Shown here: in pieces, positions 37,795 to 44,416 of the stretch
How positions within the stretch are numbered: the stretch's first letter is position 1
How the letters are laid out: the number at the start of each line of letters is the position of its first letter
DNA from: a virus
DNA length: 46,495 nt
Virus record (IMG/VR): IMGVR_UViG_3300044737_000123
Span: 1 to 46,495 of that record
Reading direction: 5' to 3' (one strand)
Position numbers and translations under genes: made by a program
Notes under the pieces: model-generated
Told to the model about the DNA's origin: nothing
What the model saw: the letters and a program-made list of their open reading frames with translations, nothing else
Databases searched by the model: none

Positions 37795-37824
37795 TTGCGT
37801 GGGGGACCAGAGCCCTGGTAGATA
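37795..37824 (+). promoter_or_regulatory. Promoter candidate facing the repressor gene
   Basis: TTGCGT (37795-37800), 18-nt spacer and TAGATA (37819-37824). The spacer contains the inverted repeat ACCAG/CTGGT. It resembles the Cro-side promoter (TTGCAT, 18 nt, TAGAGT). It would transcribe the ORF at 37862 and make RNA antisense to the repressor mRNA. Confidence 0.5.
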
Positions 37825-37861
37825 CGGAAGCTTCGCACGCCCAGGGGGAAGGGAGTCGGTC

Positions 37862-38026
37862 ATGGAGGAGCATCCGACTGAGGTCGCGCGCAAAGCGCTT
37901 ATCGCTGCCGCTTTGGCCGAGGGGGAGCCGTGGCGCGCGTTGCTGCTTCGGATTGCGCGAGCGCTTCCGCGTCGGGCCCCGCTTGGCGAAGCTCAGCCTC
38001 AGCCACGCGCTCACCTAGCTGGGTGA
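37862..38026 (+). CDS. Small ORF overlapping the repressor 3' end
   Basis: A 54-residue frame with an AGGGAG ribosome-binding site and a promoter candidate upstream. The helical part 'EVARKALIAAALAEGEPWRA' looks protein-like. It overlaps the repressor gene by 128 nt on the opposite strand, so either it is spurious or this is a real sense-antisense pair. Confidence 0.45.
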   Translation: MEEHPTEVARKALIAAALAEGEPWRALLLRIARALPRRAPLGEAQPQPRAHLAG

Positions 38027-38399
38027 CGGCGATAAGGACGGCCTCGAGCTTGGTCTCGATGCGGTCCAACTGCGGCAGCAGGTCCGGGTCATCGGCGATT
38101 CCGTTGTCGCCGATCAGGAACTCGGGCTTGACACCAAAGAACGATGCGAGCTTCTCGAGGTTGTCCCACTCGGGCATCGTTCCAGCCTCCCACGTCTGGT
38201 ACGTGCGGTAGGCGATCTGTAGCCGCTCGGCCATCGCCTGCTGCGTGAGTCGCTTGCGCTTGCGCAACTGAGCGATCCGCTGTCCACGTGCCTTTTCCGC
38301 GAGAGCCATCTGGAGCTCAGCAAGGCTATGGACGATTCGTGGTCCTGTCGTCGTATCGTGCGCGTACCGCGTCTTCGTGATCAGTGCGTGCGCTTGCAT
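37899..38399 (-). CDS. XRE-family phage repressor without protease domain
   Basis: Minus strand, 166 residues from ATG 38399. An upstream extension to 38615 would run through the Cro-like gene and is rejected. Helix-turn-helix at about residues 40-98: 'RIAQLRKRKRLTQQAMAERL', 'QIAYRTYQTWEAGTMPEWDN', 'LEKLASFFGVKPEFLIGD'. The C-terminus has a coiled coil (LDRIETKLEAVLIAVTQLGE) for dimerisation. No S24/LexA-type Ser-Lys protease is present, so RecA-triggered self-cleavage is unlikely. Its start codon region serves as -35 of the opposite promoter. Confidence 0.8.
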   Translation of the reverse strand: MQAHALITKTRYAHDTTTGPRIVHSLAELQMALAEKARGQRIAQLRKRKRLTQQAMAERLQIAYRTYQTWEAGTMPEWDNLEKLASFFGVKPEFLIGDNGIADDPDLLPQLDRIETKLEAVLIAVTQLGERVAEAELRQAGPDAEALAQSEAATRATAPPRPKRQR

Positions 38400-38435
38400 T
38401 GCGTGGACAGTACGTGTTAGAGTGCGCGCATGCAA
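38394..38435. promoter_or_regulatory. Symmetric divergent promoters of the lysogeny switch
   Basis: Plus strand: TTGCAT (38394-38399), 18 nt, TAGAGT (38418-38423), then 6 nt to ATG 38430. Minus strand: TTGCAT (complement of 38430-38435), 17 nt, TACTGT (complement of 38407-38412), then 7 nt to ATG 38399. Each -35 is the complement of the other gene's ATGCAA start. Both mRNAs would be leaderless, and CTTGCAT/ATGCAAG forms an inverted repeat suited to dimeric repressor binding. Confidence 0.6.
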
Positions 38436-38675
38436 GACGCAGCGACGCCTATCTTCCAGCCGCGGCGGCTCTACGCAGCGGCTAAGGAAGCAGGGCTGAC
38501 GCAGCAGGACATCGCGATGCGTCTGGGCATGTCGATGCGCGCGGTACAGAAGTGGTTCCTCGGTGAGTCCACCCCAGGTGGGGACAAGCTCATCGCCCTC
38601 GCGCGTCTGCTGCACATCGAGCCGGCCGCGCTCTTCGAGCCCGTGCCGAACAGCAACGGTCGGGAGGCCGCATGA
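38430..38675 (+). CDS. Cro-like XRE helix-turn-helix protein
   Basis: An 81-residue protein, ATG 38430. 'LYAAAKEAGLTQQDIAMRLG' and 'MSMRAVQKWFLGESTPGGDK' form a standard XRE helix-turn-helix, followed by 'LIALARLLHIEPAALFEP'. It is divergent from the repressor and heads the right-hand operon, as Cro does. It probably represses the repressor gene and its own promoter. Its ATGCAA start is shared with the repressor's -35 element. Confidence 0.8.
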   Translation: MQDAATPIFQPRRLYAAAKEAGLTQQDIAMRLGMSMRAVQKWFLGESTPGGDKLIALARLLHIEPAALFEPVPNSNGREAA

Positions 38676-38911
38676 GCCTCCACCTCAGCCTGAGCGTTCT
38701 CCCCTTCCTCGCGGTCCTCCCCTTCATCGCCGCCTTGTGCATCTTGGCCTGGGCGTTGTGGACCGACGAGGACGAGTCGTGGGGTGACGAGAGCGTGAGC
38801 GGCGTGGTCAGTGAGCCCGTCGCTTGTGGGGAGCCGCTTGCGCTCTCGTCACCGCGCAGCGACGTCGATGGGCTGGTGGCCGAGTGCATGCGCAGGGGGC
38901 TACTGCGGTGA
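38672..38911 (+). CDS. Membrane protein of the early operon
   Basis: A 79-residue protein. One hydrophobic segment (LSVLPFLAVLPFIAALCILA) is followed by an acidic tail (WTDEDESWGDESVS). Coupled to neighbours on both sides. Function unknown. Confidence 0.55.
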   Translation: MSLHLSLSVLPFLAVLPFIAALCILAWALWTDEDESWGDESVSGVVSEPVACGEPLALSSPRSDVDGLVAECMRRGLLR

Positions 38912-39108
38912 AGCTCGCTTCGCTCATCGACCTTCGGTGCTCGACCTGCGAGAGCGAGGGCTCGGGCACCTACCGCACCACGGCGAACTGCCCGAACTGC
39001 GGGTGGTCCGGCGAGGCCCTCCATTCTCGTGGCCATGAGAAGCACGGCTGCTTCGCCGAGTGCCCGCAGTGTGGTTGCTGGCGCGTGCAGATGGGTCACG
39101 CGCTATGA
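38908..39108 (+). CDS. Double zinc-ribbon protein
   Basis: A 66-residue protein from GTG 38908. CSTCESEGSGTYRTTANCPN-C and GCFAECPQCGCW give about seven cysteines, enough for two small zinc sites. Overlapping start and stop codons with neighbours. Function unknown. Confidence 0.6.
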   Translation: MKLASLIDLRCSTCESEGSGTYRTTANCPNCGWSGEALHSRGHEKHGCFAECPQCGCWRVQMGHAL

Positions 39109-39479
39109 CCCTCACCTTCCACCTCGACGACGACGCCCAGCGCAACATCGACTACGAGCGCGAGTGCACCGAGGTCGCAGCCGAGCGCGAGCTTCACGAC
39201 GCGGAGTACGCGTCCACGCCGCTGTCGCTTCGCAGGTGCCCGAAGTGCGGTCACCCGGGCGGTCTGGTGCGTTGCCCTCGGTGCCATGGATCGTCTGCGG
39301 CTTCCGTGCTCACCACGACCCTGGGAGGCGTTGGGGTCGTGGTGAGCAGGGGTGCCGAATCTTCCACCGCTTCCCCGAACAGGGGAAGGACCCAGGCCCT
39401 CTCCTGCTCTCCTGCCTCGCTGGGCTCTGACCCCGGCGAGGCGGGTGGGGGAGGCCCCGACGCAATGGAGAACCGATGA
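39105..39479 (+). CDS. Zinc-ribbon protein with doubtful C-terminal half
   Basis: A 124-residue frame. Residues 1-62 look real: acidic helix (DDDAQRNIDYERECTEVAAE) and RRCPKCGHPGGLVRCPRCHG, a C-x2-C-x8-C-x2-C ribbon. Residues 63-124 are low-information, and their DNA is dominated by hairpins (39307-39445). The frame nevertheless remains open to an ATGA overlap with the next gene. Confidence 0.5.
   Translation: MTLTFHLDDDAQRNIDYERECTEVAAERELHDAEYASTPLSLRRCPKCGHPGGLVRCPRCHGSSAASVLTTTLGGVGVVVSRGAESSTASPNRGRTQALSCSPASLGSDPGEAGGGGPDAMENR
39307..39445 (+). other. Three-hairpin cluster inside an ORF end
   Basis: 39307-39320 pairs perfectly with 39335-39348 (14 bp), 39370-39376 with 39382-39388 (7 bp, loop GAACA), and 39411-39420 with 39436-39445 (10 bp, one G·T). 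A coding sequence would rarely keep this; a regulatory or structured RNA element is likely. Confidence 0.5.
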
Positions 39480-39646
39480 CCGGAATCGTCGCCATCAAGC
39501 ACTACTTCGAGGCCGACCCGCACGGGCGCAAGGTCACGCTCGACGAACTCAAGGAGCTCAGCAAGGTCGAGCGTCGCGAGCTCGGGCAGATGGCCTGCGA
39601 CGCCTTGGGCCAGCCCTACGACGAACCGCTGGACCGCGCCGCCTGA
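39476..39646 (+). CDS. Hypothetical protein (56 aa)
   Basis: ATG 39476 overlaps the previous stop, and its stop overlaps the next ATG (TGATG). β-start (MTGIVAIKHYFEADPHGRKV) then a helix (LDELKELSKVERRELGQMAC). It resembles small actinophage proteins of unknown function. Confidence 0.6.
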   Translation: MTGIVAIKHYFEADPHGRKVTLDELKELSKVERRELGQMACDALGQPYDEPLDRAA

Positions 39647-39855
39647 TGAACGGCATTCGCGTCACCGCCGAGGACCTAGAGACCGGTGAGAAGGAGACCC
39701 AGGAGATCACCGACGACTACGTGATCATCACCGCTGGCTCTTGCTACGTCGACGGCATCCAGACCTACCCGGGAACGGGCACCCACGTGCTCACGGTGAA
39801 GCGAACAGGTCCCGACAACAACGCGGCGGCCCGGTCCACACCGGCCGCCGCTTGA
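39646..39855 (+). CDS. Small β-barrel-like phage protein
   Basis: A 69-residue protein. 'GIRVTAEDLETGEKETQEIT' and 'DDYVIITAGSCYVDGIQTYP' followed by GTHVLTVKR match a type of short all-β protein frequent in actinophages. Function unknown. Confidence 0.6.
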   Translation: MNGIRVTAEDLETGEKETQEITDDYVIITAGSCYVDGIQTYPGTGTHVLTVKRTGPDNNAAARSTPAAA

Positions 39856-39860
39856 CCCAG

Positions 39861-39878
39861 CCGAAGGAGCAACTTCGG
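39861..39878 (+). promoter_or_regulatory. Hairpin covering the ribosome-binding site
   Basis: CCGAAG and CTTCGG (39861-39866 with 39873-39878) enclose GAGCAA. The AAGGAG Shine-Dalgarno sequence lies half in the stem, and ATG 39880 follows directly. It probably lowers translation of the next gene unless opened. Confidence 0.45.
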
Positions 39879-39879
39879 G

Positions 39880-40158
39880 ATGAGCACAGAGAACCTACAC
39901 CCAGCACCCGATATCACCGAAGCCGTCCAGCGCATCGCTGATCGGATGGTCTGGTGTGAGCGCACCGCTCACTACGCGCTCACCCACGCTGCGCACCAGT
40001 CCGTGGCCGACAAGATGCTCGCCCGCGCCACGGGACTGGGTGACGCCTACGCCCTCATCTCCGGTCGTTGCCGGGACTGCGGCGCCGAGCTGGGTGAGCA
40101 TCACATCGGCCGGGCGTGCCGTTCGGCGTTCACGTATGTGGGCGGGGTGGGCGGCTGA
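39880..40158 (+). CDS. Zinc-binding helical protein
   Basis: A 92-residue protein. Helical first 60 residues (ITEAVQRIADRMVWCERTAH), then CRDCGAELGEHHIGRACRSA, a C-x2-C...HH...C site. Function unknown. Confidence 0.6.
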   Translation: MSTENLHPAPDITEAVQRIADRMVWCERTAHYALTHAAHQSVADKMLARATGLGDAYALISGRCRDCGAELGEHHIGRACRSAFTYVGGVGG

Positions 40159-40274
40159 TGGACAGCAGTCACGACCCTCACCGAATCGTTGCTCTAGCGA
40201 TGGGCCCAGGCGGGAGTGCCTATCGAGGCAAGGCCGGCTGCACCAACCCGACCATGCACGCGCATGGGCATTGA
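40158..40274 (+). CDS. Possible 38-residue ORF
   Basis: ATG 40158 overlaps the previous stop (TGATG). The sequence is His/Gly-rich (GCTNPTMHAHGH at its end). It overlaps the Cys-rich ORF that follows by 11 nt. Evidence is coupling only. Confidence 0.4.
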   Translation: MDSSHDPHRIVALAMGPGGSAYRGKAGCTNPTMHAHGH

Positions 40275-40374
40275 CATGGGTGCCTGCTACGGCTGGCACT
40301 GCCTGTTCTGCGACGCCCCGTCCAACTGCCAGGGCGACTGCTCGAACTCGGAGTGCCCGGGAGTTCAGTCATGA
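40264..40374 (+). CDS. Cysteine-rich micro-protein (36 aa)
   Basis: ATG 40264 (or ATG 40276). Six cysteines within 36 residues (ACYGWHCLFCDAPSNCQGDC then SECPG), and its stop overlaps the next ATG. Probably zinc-bound or disulfide-rich. Function unknown. Confidence 0.5.
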   Translation: MGIDMGACYGWHCLFCDAPSNCQGDCSNSECPGVQS

Positions 40375-40742
40375 CCTCCCACGCCTATCAGGTAGACGCC
40401 AAGCTCGCTCAGCGCCTCAGCGCGCTGGAGAAGGCCAACGAGCGGCGCAAGGTGATGTTCGCCTACGAGCGCGCCCTGCGCTCGGGCGAGCTGAGTCTCG
40501 ACAGCGTGATGGCCGACCCGCCCCAGGCCCTTTGCCACCTCGCGCTCATCGACCTCATTCGCATGGCCCGCACGTTCAGCGTCAAGGGCCGCGGTCATCG
40601 CGAGGTGTGGGTGGAGCGTCTTGGCCGCCGTGCGGTACTGGACAACATCAACCTCTGCATCCCCTTGGGGCGCGCGTCGATGCGCTCGAGGTCATGGGTG
40701 GCTGAGAACACCCCGTGGAACCACCGGAGGGCTGCGCGATGA
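40371..40742 (+). CDS. Phage mIHF-like DNA-binding protein
   Basis: A 123-residue protein. 'ALEKANERRKVMFAYERALR', 'SGELSLDSVMADPPQALCHL' and 'ERLGRRAVLDNINLCIPLGR' follow the helix, 'SG-x-S-L-x2-V', helix-hairpin-helix order of the actinobacterial integration host factor family (mIHF). Such proteins bend DNA and assist integration or replication. Here it directly precedes the ERF recombination gene. The match is by pattern only. Residues after 105 differ from the family. Confidence 0.5.
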   Translation: MTSHAYQVDAKLAQRLSALEKANERRKVMFAYERALRSGELSLDSVMADPPQALCHLALIDLIRMARTFSVKGRGHREVWVERLGRRAVLDNINLCIPLGRASMRSRSWVAENTPWNHRRAAR

Positions 40743-41425
40743 CCGCCATCGAGCACCAGCTCTACGCCAAGCTCGCGCAGGTCGCAGGCGAGGTCAGCGG
40801 CGTGGGGAAGGACGGACGCAACGACTTCCACAAGTACGACTACACGACCGCCGAGGCGATGCTGCGAGCCATCCGCGGGCCGCTCATCGAGCGCGGCGTC
40901 GTACTCATGCCCTCGGTCACCGCGGTCACCGAGCGCGAGATCTCGACCAACAACGGCAAGGCGTCGACCGTCACGACCGTCCACGTGGACTTCACGTTCG
41001 TCGATGCCGAGTCCGGCGCGATGCACAAGTGCTCGTGGGCCGGCCAGGGCGACGACCCCGCCGACAAGGGTCTGGGGAAGGCGTACACCAACGCGATCAA
41101 GACGTTCCTGCGCGAGGCGTTCCTGTTGCCGATGGGCGATGACCCCGAGGCCGACAAGAGCACCGACGAACGTGCCTCTCAGCGCACGGCCAGCAACGGC
41201 ACGAGCGGGCCGCGTATCACCGAGGATCGCGCGTGCGCGCTCGAGGCCGGGCTCAAGATCCTCAAGGACTCCGGGACCTGGACGGGCGCCAAGCTCAAGT
41301 CCCAGCTCGTAGCGGCCGGTGCTCGTGACACGTCGTCGGTGGGCAAGGCGATTCGTTCGCTGAGCAGTGCTCAGGCGGATGCGCTTGAGCAGGCGATGAG
41401 CGAAGCGGCGGGGGTGACGGCGTGA
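40739..41425 (+). CDS. erf: ERF family single-strand annealing protein
   Basis: A 228-residue protein. 'YAKLAQVAGEVSGVGKDGRN', 'DFHKYDYTTAEAMLRAIRGP' and 'ADKGLGKAYTNAIKTFLREA' are the core blocks of ERF-type annealing proteins. A Thr/Ser-rich linker leads to a C-terminal helical domain (about 165-228). ERF proteins pair complementary single strands for phage recombination and genome circularisation in P22-like phages. It works with the nuclease two genes downstream. Confidence 0.88.
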   Translation: MTAIEHQLYAKLAQVAGEVSGVGKDGRNDFHKYDYTTAEAMLRAIRGPLIERGVVLMPSVTAVTEREISTNNGKASTVTTVHVDFTFVDAESGAMHKCSWAGQGDDPADKGLGKAYTNAIKTFLREAFLLPMGDDPEADKSTDERASQRTASNGTSGPRITEDRACALEAGLKILKDSGTWTGAKLKSQLVAAGARDTSSVGKAIRSLSSAQADALEQAMSEAAGVTA

Positions 41426-41634
41426 TGCCTGGGCCTTCCCACGAGAGCAGCTTCCGCGAGCGCGACGAGCTGCGCCAGGCGGCCATTCAGTTGGCACGCG
41501 CAGAAGATCACCTCGGGTGCGCGGCAAGGGTGCTCGTGGGCACCACGCGCCAGGATTGGGCGTCGACGGCGGATCGCCTGATGAGCGAGTGCGTCGACCT
41601 CCGAGAGGCCATCGACACAAGGCCGGCCGCATGA
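41425..41634 (+). CDS. Hypothetical helical protein
   Basis: A 69-residue protein, ATG 41425 (GTG 41422 is also possible). Helical (RDELRQAAIQLARAEDHLGC). Its start PGPSHESSF is nearly the same as that of the first phage gene, at both protein and DNA level. It lies between ERF and the nuclease, so it may modulate recombination. Confidence 0.55.
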   Translation: MPGPSHESSFRERDELRQAAIQLARAEDHLGCAARVLVGTTRQDWASTADRLMSECVDLREAIDTRPAA

Positions 41635-42512
41635 CGTCGCGACCACGACCAATGCCCCACGAGAACGGCAACGGCACCGGCGAGGTCGTCGAGCGCGCCA
41701 TCGAAGGTGTCGGCTTGCTGCGCTTCGAGAACTTCGGCCCCGGTGAGTGGCTGACCCAAAAGGGTGAGCCCGCGAAGGTCAGCCGCCGACGCTACCTGCT
41801 CGATGGCGACGAGTACGACTCCGTGTCGTCGGTCGTGGACACGCTCTCAAAGCCCGGCCTGTACCCGTGGTATGAGAACGGCGGGGTTCAGGGTGGCGTC
41901 AAGGCGCAGCGCATGGGCGAGCTCGACGACGTGCCCGAAGAGGACTGGCCCGAGCGCGTGCGCCTGCTCAAGCTAGGCGCGACCGCCCAGCGTGACGAGG
42001 GCGCCGAGCGCGGCACGGCAGTCCACGTGGGCCTTCACACCTTCGCCACCACAGGCGAGCCGCCCAACCCGGCCGACTACCCCGGCGTGTGGCATCCGTG
42101 GCTTCAGGGCTCGATGCGTGCGGCCCTGGCCCTGGGGCTCTCGCCCGACACGCTCATCGAGGCCGAGCAGATCGTCTGTCACCCCGAGCACAAGTACGCC
42201 GGTCGTTTCGACCTCTACGCGATGCTCGACGCCAAGCGCACGCTGATCGACTACAAGAGTGGCCGCGGGAAGATCTTCGACCAAGGTCACTATCAGACGC
42301 GGGGCTACGCCGAGTGCTTCGAGCCGTGTGGGCTCGAACCCCCCGAGCGCATTCTCATCGTCGGAATCGACGATGACGGCGGCTTTCAGATCGTCGAGTG
42401 TGAAGCGATCCTTCTCGACTGGATGGCCCTGCTTCACACCTTCCGGAGTCGGAAGCGCATCAACGCCGGGATGGCGGCCCAGCGCAAGGCGGCCCGGAAG
42501 GCGGCGGCATGA
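41631..42512 (+). CDS. PD-(D/E)XK exonuclease, RecB/Cas4-like
   Basis: A 293-residue protein. H132 in 'ERGTAVHVGLHTF', G191-R-F-D194 in 'HPEHKYAGRFDLYAMLD', D207-Y-K209 in 'RTLIDYKSGRGKIFDQGHYQ' and Q222 form the full RecB-type nuclease motif set. It probably resects DNA 5'-to-3' to provide single strands for the ERF protein. This ERF plus nuclease pair is the phage recombination system. Confidence 0.82.
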   Translation: MTSRPRPMPHENGNGTGEVVERAIEGVGLLRFENFGPGEWLTQKGEPAKVSRRRYLLDGDEYDSVSSVVDTLSKPGLYPWYENGGVQGGVKAQRMGELDDVPEEDWPERVRLLKLGATAQRDEGAERGTAVHVGLHTFATTGEPPNPADYPGVWHPWLQGSMRAALALGLSPDTLIEAEQIVCHPEHKYAGRFDLYAMLDAKRTLIDYKSGRGKIFDQGHYQTRGYAECFEPCGLEPPERILIVGIDDDGGFQIVECEAILLDWMALLHTFRSRKRINAGMAAQRKAARKAAA

Positions 42513-42934
42513 ACCCCTCGCCCTGGACCTTCGAGCAGGCCCAGCAGCACGCCTCCCAGGCGCGTGAGGCTCAGCGTCAGGCCGAGCAGTTCATCATCGA
42601 CGCTGCCCGCGACTACGCCACCAAGGAGCGCGCGTACCGAATCGCGCTGGCGCGTCGTATCACCGAGCTTCACGCCGATGGCGTGGCGTGGTCCTCCACG
42701 AGCGACCTGGCCCGCGGCGATGAGCACGTCGCCATGCTCAAGTTCGAGCGCGACGTTGGGGAGGGAGTGCGCGAGGCCGCCACGCAGGCGTCGTGGCGCG
42801 CGGCCGGCTACCGACGTGAGGTCGAGCTTCACGCCACGTGGTCGATGCGCCGCGAGCTGGCAGAGGGCGGTGGTCACGGCCCGCAGCCCGACTGGTCCAG
42901 CGAGCCCGTGATCGGCCGGAGGGCTGCGGCGTGA
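42509..42934 (+). CDS. Conserved-looking helical protein next to recombination genes
   Basis: A 141-residue, largely helical protein. 'DLARGDEHVAMLKFERDVGE' and 'RAAGYRREVELHATWSMRRE' look like conserved blocks of actinophage proteins found beside ERF or RecT genes. Function unknown; an accessory role in recombination is inferred. Confidence 0.6.
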   Translation: MNPSPWTFEQAQQHASQAREAQRQAEQFIIDAARDYATKERAYRIALARRITELHADGVAWSSTSDLARGDEHVAMLKFERDVGEGVREAATQASWRAAGYRREVELHATWSMRRELAEGGGHGPQPDWSSEPVIGRRAAA

Positions 42935-43779
42935 GCGCTCCGAAGCATCGCACTGCCCAGCCGCGCGAGATCCTCGCCCGCGAGGCTGCTGCGCTGCGCG
43001 CTGAGGGGCTCAACGGCATGCGAATCGCCGAGCGCCTGCGGATCTCACGGTCCTACGCCTACGAGCTTCTGAGCGACCCGACCGGGGATCTCGAGCGCGA
43101 GCGCAAGGCGCGCTATTACGGAACGTGTGAGGAGTGCGGCGCCCAGACGTCCTACAGGACTGGCGGCTGCGCGGAGTTGTGTCGAAGCTGCGCCGTGGAC
43201 GAGCGAACCATCTGGACTGCGGACGCCATCGTCTACGCCATCCAGGAGTTCGCTGACGAGAGCGGCGGCATCCCGCCGACGGCAACCGAGTGGAACTTCA
43301 CCCTGGCGAAGGCTCGGGGACTGGCTGGCCCTGAGCGCGACTTGCGCTGGCCCCTTACGCAGACGGTTGTCAACAGGTTCGGGACGTGGAACGCGGCCAT
43401 CGCCGCTGCCGGCTTCGAACCTCGCAGCGTCGGTCACTACGGCCGTGACGGTGAGGACCCAGCGGTGATCGACGAAACGATCGCACTCTATCGCTCTGGG
43501 ATGGAGCTGCGTCAGGTCGCTGCGCATATGGACTGTTCCTACGAGACAGTGAGGCACCGCATCGCCCGCGCCGGCGAGCCTCTGCGCATCAGCATGCGGT
43601 CTGTGAGGGCAGCCGAGCGTCGTGCTGCGATCTGTGAGATGTGGGCTGATGACTGCCCGCTCAGCGACATCGCAGAGCAGCTAGGAACGACGGTCGGAAG
43701 CATCGCAAGCACGATCGCCCAGATGCGCGCGCAGGGCTACGACCTGCCCTATCGCAACCCCAGGAGCCTCGCCGCATGA
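42931..43779 (+). CDS. Multi-HTH protein with homing-endonuclease-associated repeat
   Basis: A 282-residue protein from GTG 42931. In order: HTH (LNGMRIAERLRISRSYAYEL), zinc ribbon (CEECGAQTSYRTGGCAELCR), a 'VVNRFGTWNAAIAAAGFEPR' repeat of the type accompanying HNH homing enzymes, and two further HTHs (ELRQVAAHMDCSYETVRHRI; LSDIAEQLGTTVGSIASTIA). No catalytic HNH core is seen, so it is probably a DNA-binding regulator derived from homing-enzyme parts. Confidence 0.65.
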   Translation: MSAPKHRTAQPREILAREAAALRAEGLNGMRIAERLRISRSYAYELLSDPTGDLERERKARYYGTCEECGAQTSYRTGGCAELCRSCAVDERTIWTADAIVYAIQEFADESGGIPPTATEWNFTLAKARGLAGPERDLRWPLTQTVVNRFGTWNAAIAAAGFEPRSVGHYGRDGEDPAVIDETIALYRSGMELRQVAAHMDCSYETVRHRIARAGEPLRISMRSVRAAERRAAICEMWADDCPLSDIAEQLGTTVGSIASTIAQMRAQGYDLPYRNPRSLAA

Positions 43780-43878
43780 CCATCGTCAAGTTACGTCCCT
43801 CGGTGCATCGTGTGCATGGAGCCTCGTGAGGCACGGGCGTATCCGGTGTGCCCGAAGTGCAGCGGGAGGCATCGGTGA
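43776..43878 (+). pseudogene. Frameshifted mini zinc-ribbon gene
   Basis: ATG 43776 (ATGA overlap) leads to 17 codons and a stop at 43829. The next frame, from 43801 to the stop at 43878, encodes 'RCIVCMEPREARAYPVCPKC' and overlaps the next ATG as genes here do. Removing one base in AAGTTAC at about 43790 would join both into a normal 33-residue ribbon protein. Possible sequencing error, decay or programmed frameshift. Confidence 0.45.
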
Positions 43879-44171
43879 TGTGCGACTACGGCTACCCGCC
43901 GGAGGTCGGCGCCCACCTCTCTCAGCCCGGCCGGAACCCAGCCGCCCAGCCAATGATCGTCTTCCTCGTAACACGCTTCAAAGGTCACTACCCCGTGGGA
44001 ACGAGCGCGATCGTCTACGCGCACGACCGCGAGGAGTGCAAGCGCGTCCTCCGAGCCAAGCTCCGCGAGCAGGGCCTAGGCAGTGACGACCCCGACCACT
44101 GGACCATCGAACCACTGACGCCTGTGCTCTCCACGCCCTCTGTTCGCGTAGTTCAGACCGGGGACTACTGA
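43878..44171 (+). CDS. Hypothetical α/β protein
   Basis: A 97-residue protein, ATG 43878. 'MIVFLVTRFKGHYPVGTSAI' followed by 'VYAHDREECKRVLRAKLREQ' has a β-α order. Coupled at both ends. Function unknown. Confidence 0.6.
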   Translation: MCDYGYPPEVGAHLSQPGRNPAAQPMIVFLVTRFKGHYPVGTSAIVYAHDREECKRVLRAKLREQGLGSDDPDHWTIEPLTPVLSTPSVRVVQTGDY

Positions 44172-44416
44172 TGATGACGCAAAGGCAGAAGCAGGTGTTG
44201 TGTGCTGTCGACTACTTCGAGAGCGAGGTCGGTCGCCCAGCCTACGAGGATGACGTTTGGCGAATCGGCCTATGGCGCCGCCAATGGCCCGCGCAGACCA
44301 CGTTGTACGGCCATCTCAAGAGACTGGCTGACAAGGGTCTACTGAACCGTCTCGGTAAGCGGGGCGGCTACAGCTACACGCTGACCGCCGATGGGCGCGA
44401 GGCGATTGGCACATGA
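44171..44416 (+). CDS. Winged-helix protein
   Basis: An 81-residue protein. 'MTQRQKQVLCAVDYFESEVG', 'TTLYGHLKRLADKGLLNRLG' and 'KRGGYSYTLTADGREA' give the helix, recognition helix and wing of a MarR/LexA-N-like winged helix. Possible transcription regulator of the integrase end of the operon. Confidence 0.65.
   Translation: MMTQRQKQVLCAVDYFESEVGRPAYEDDVWRIGLWRRQWPAQTTLYGHLKRLADKGLLNRLGKRGGYSYTLTADGREAIGT

Noticed and set aside
38400-38615. N-terminal extension of the repressor to 38615
   Set aside because: It would run through the whole switch region and most of the Cro-like gene; the extension looks non-coding and ATG 38399 fits the promoter geometry.
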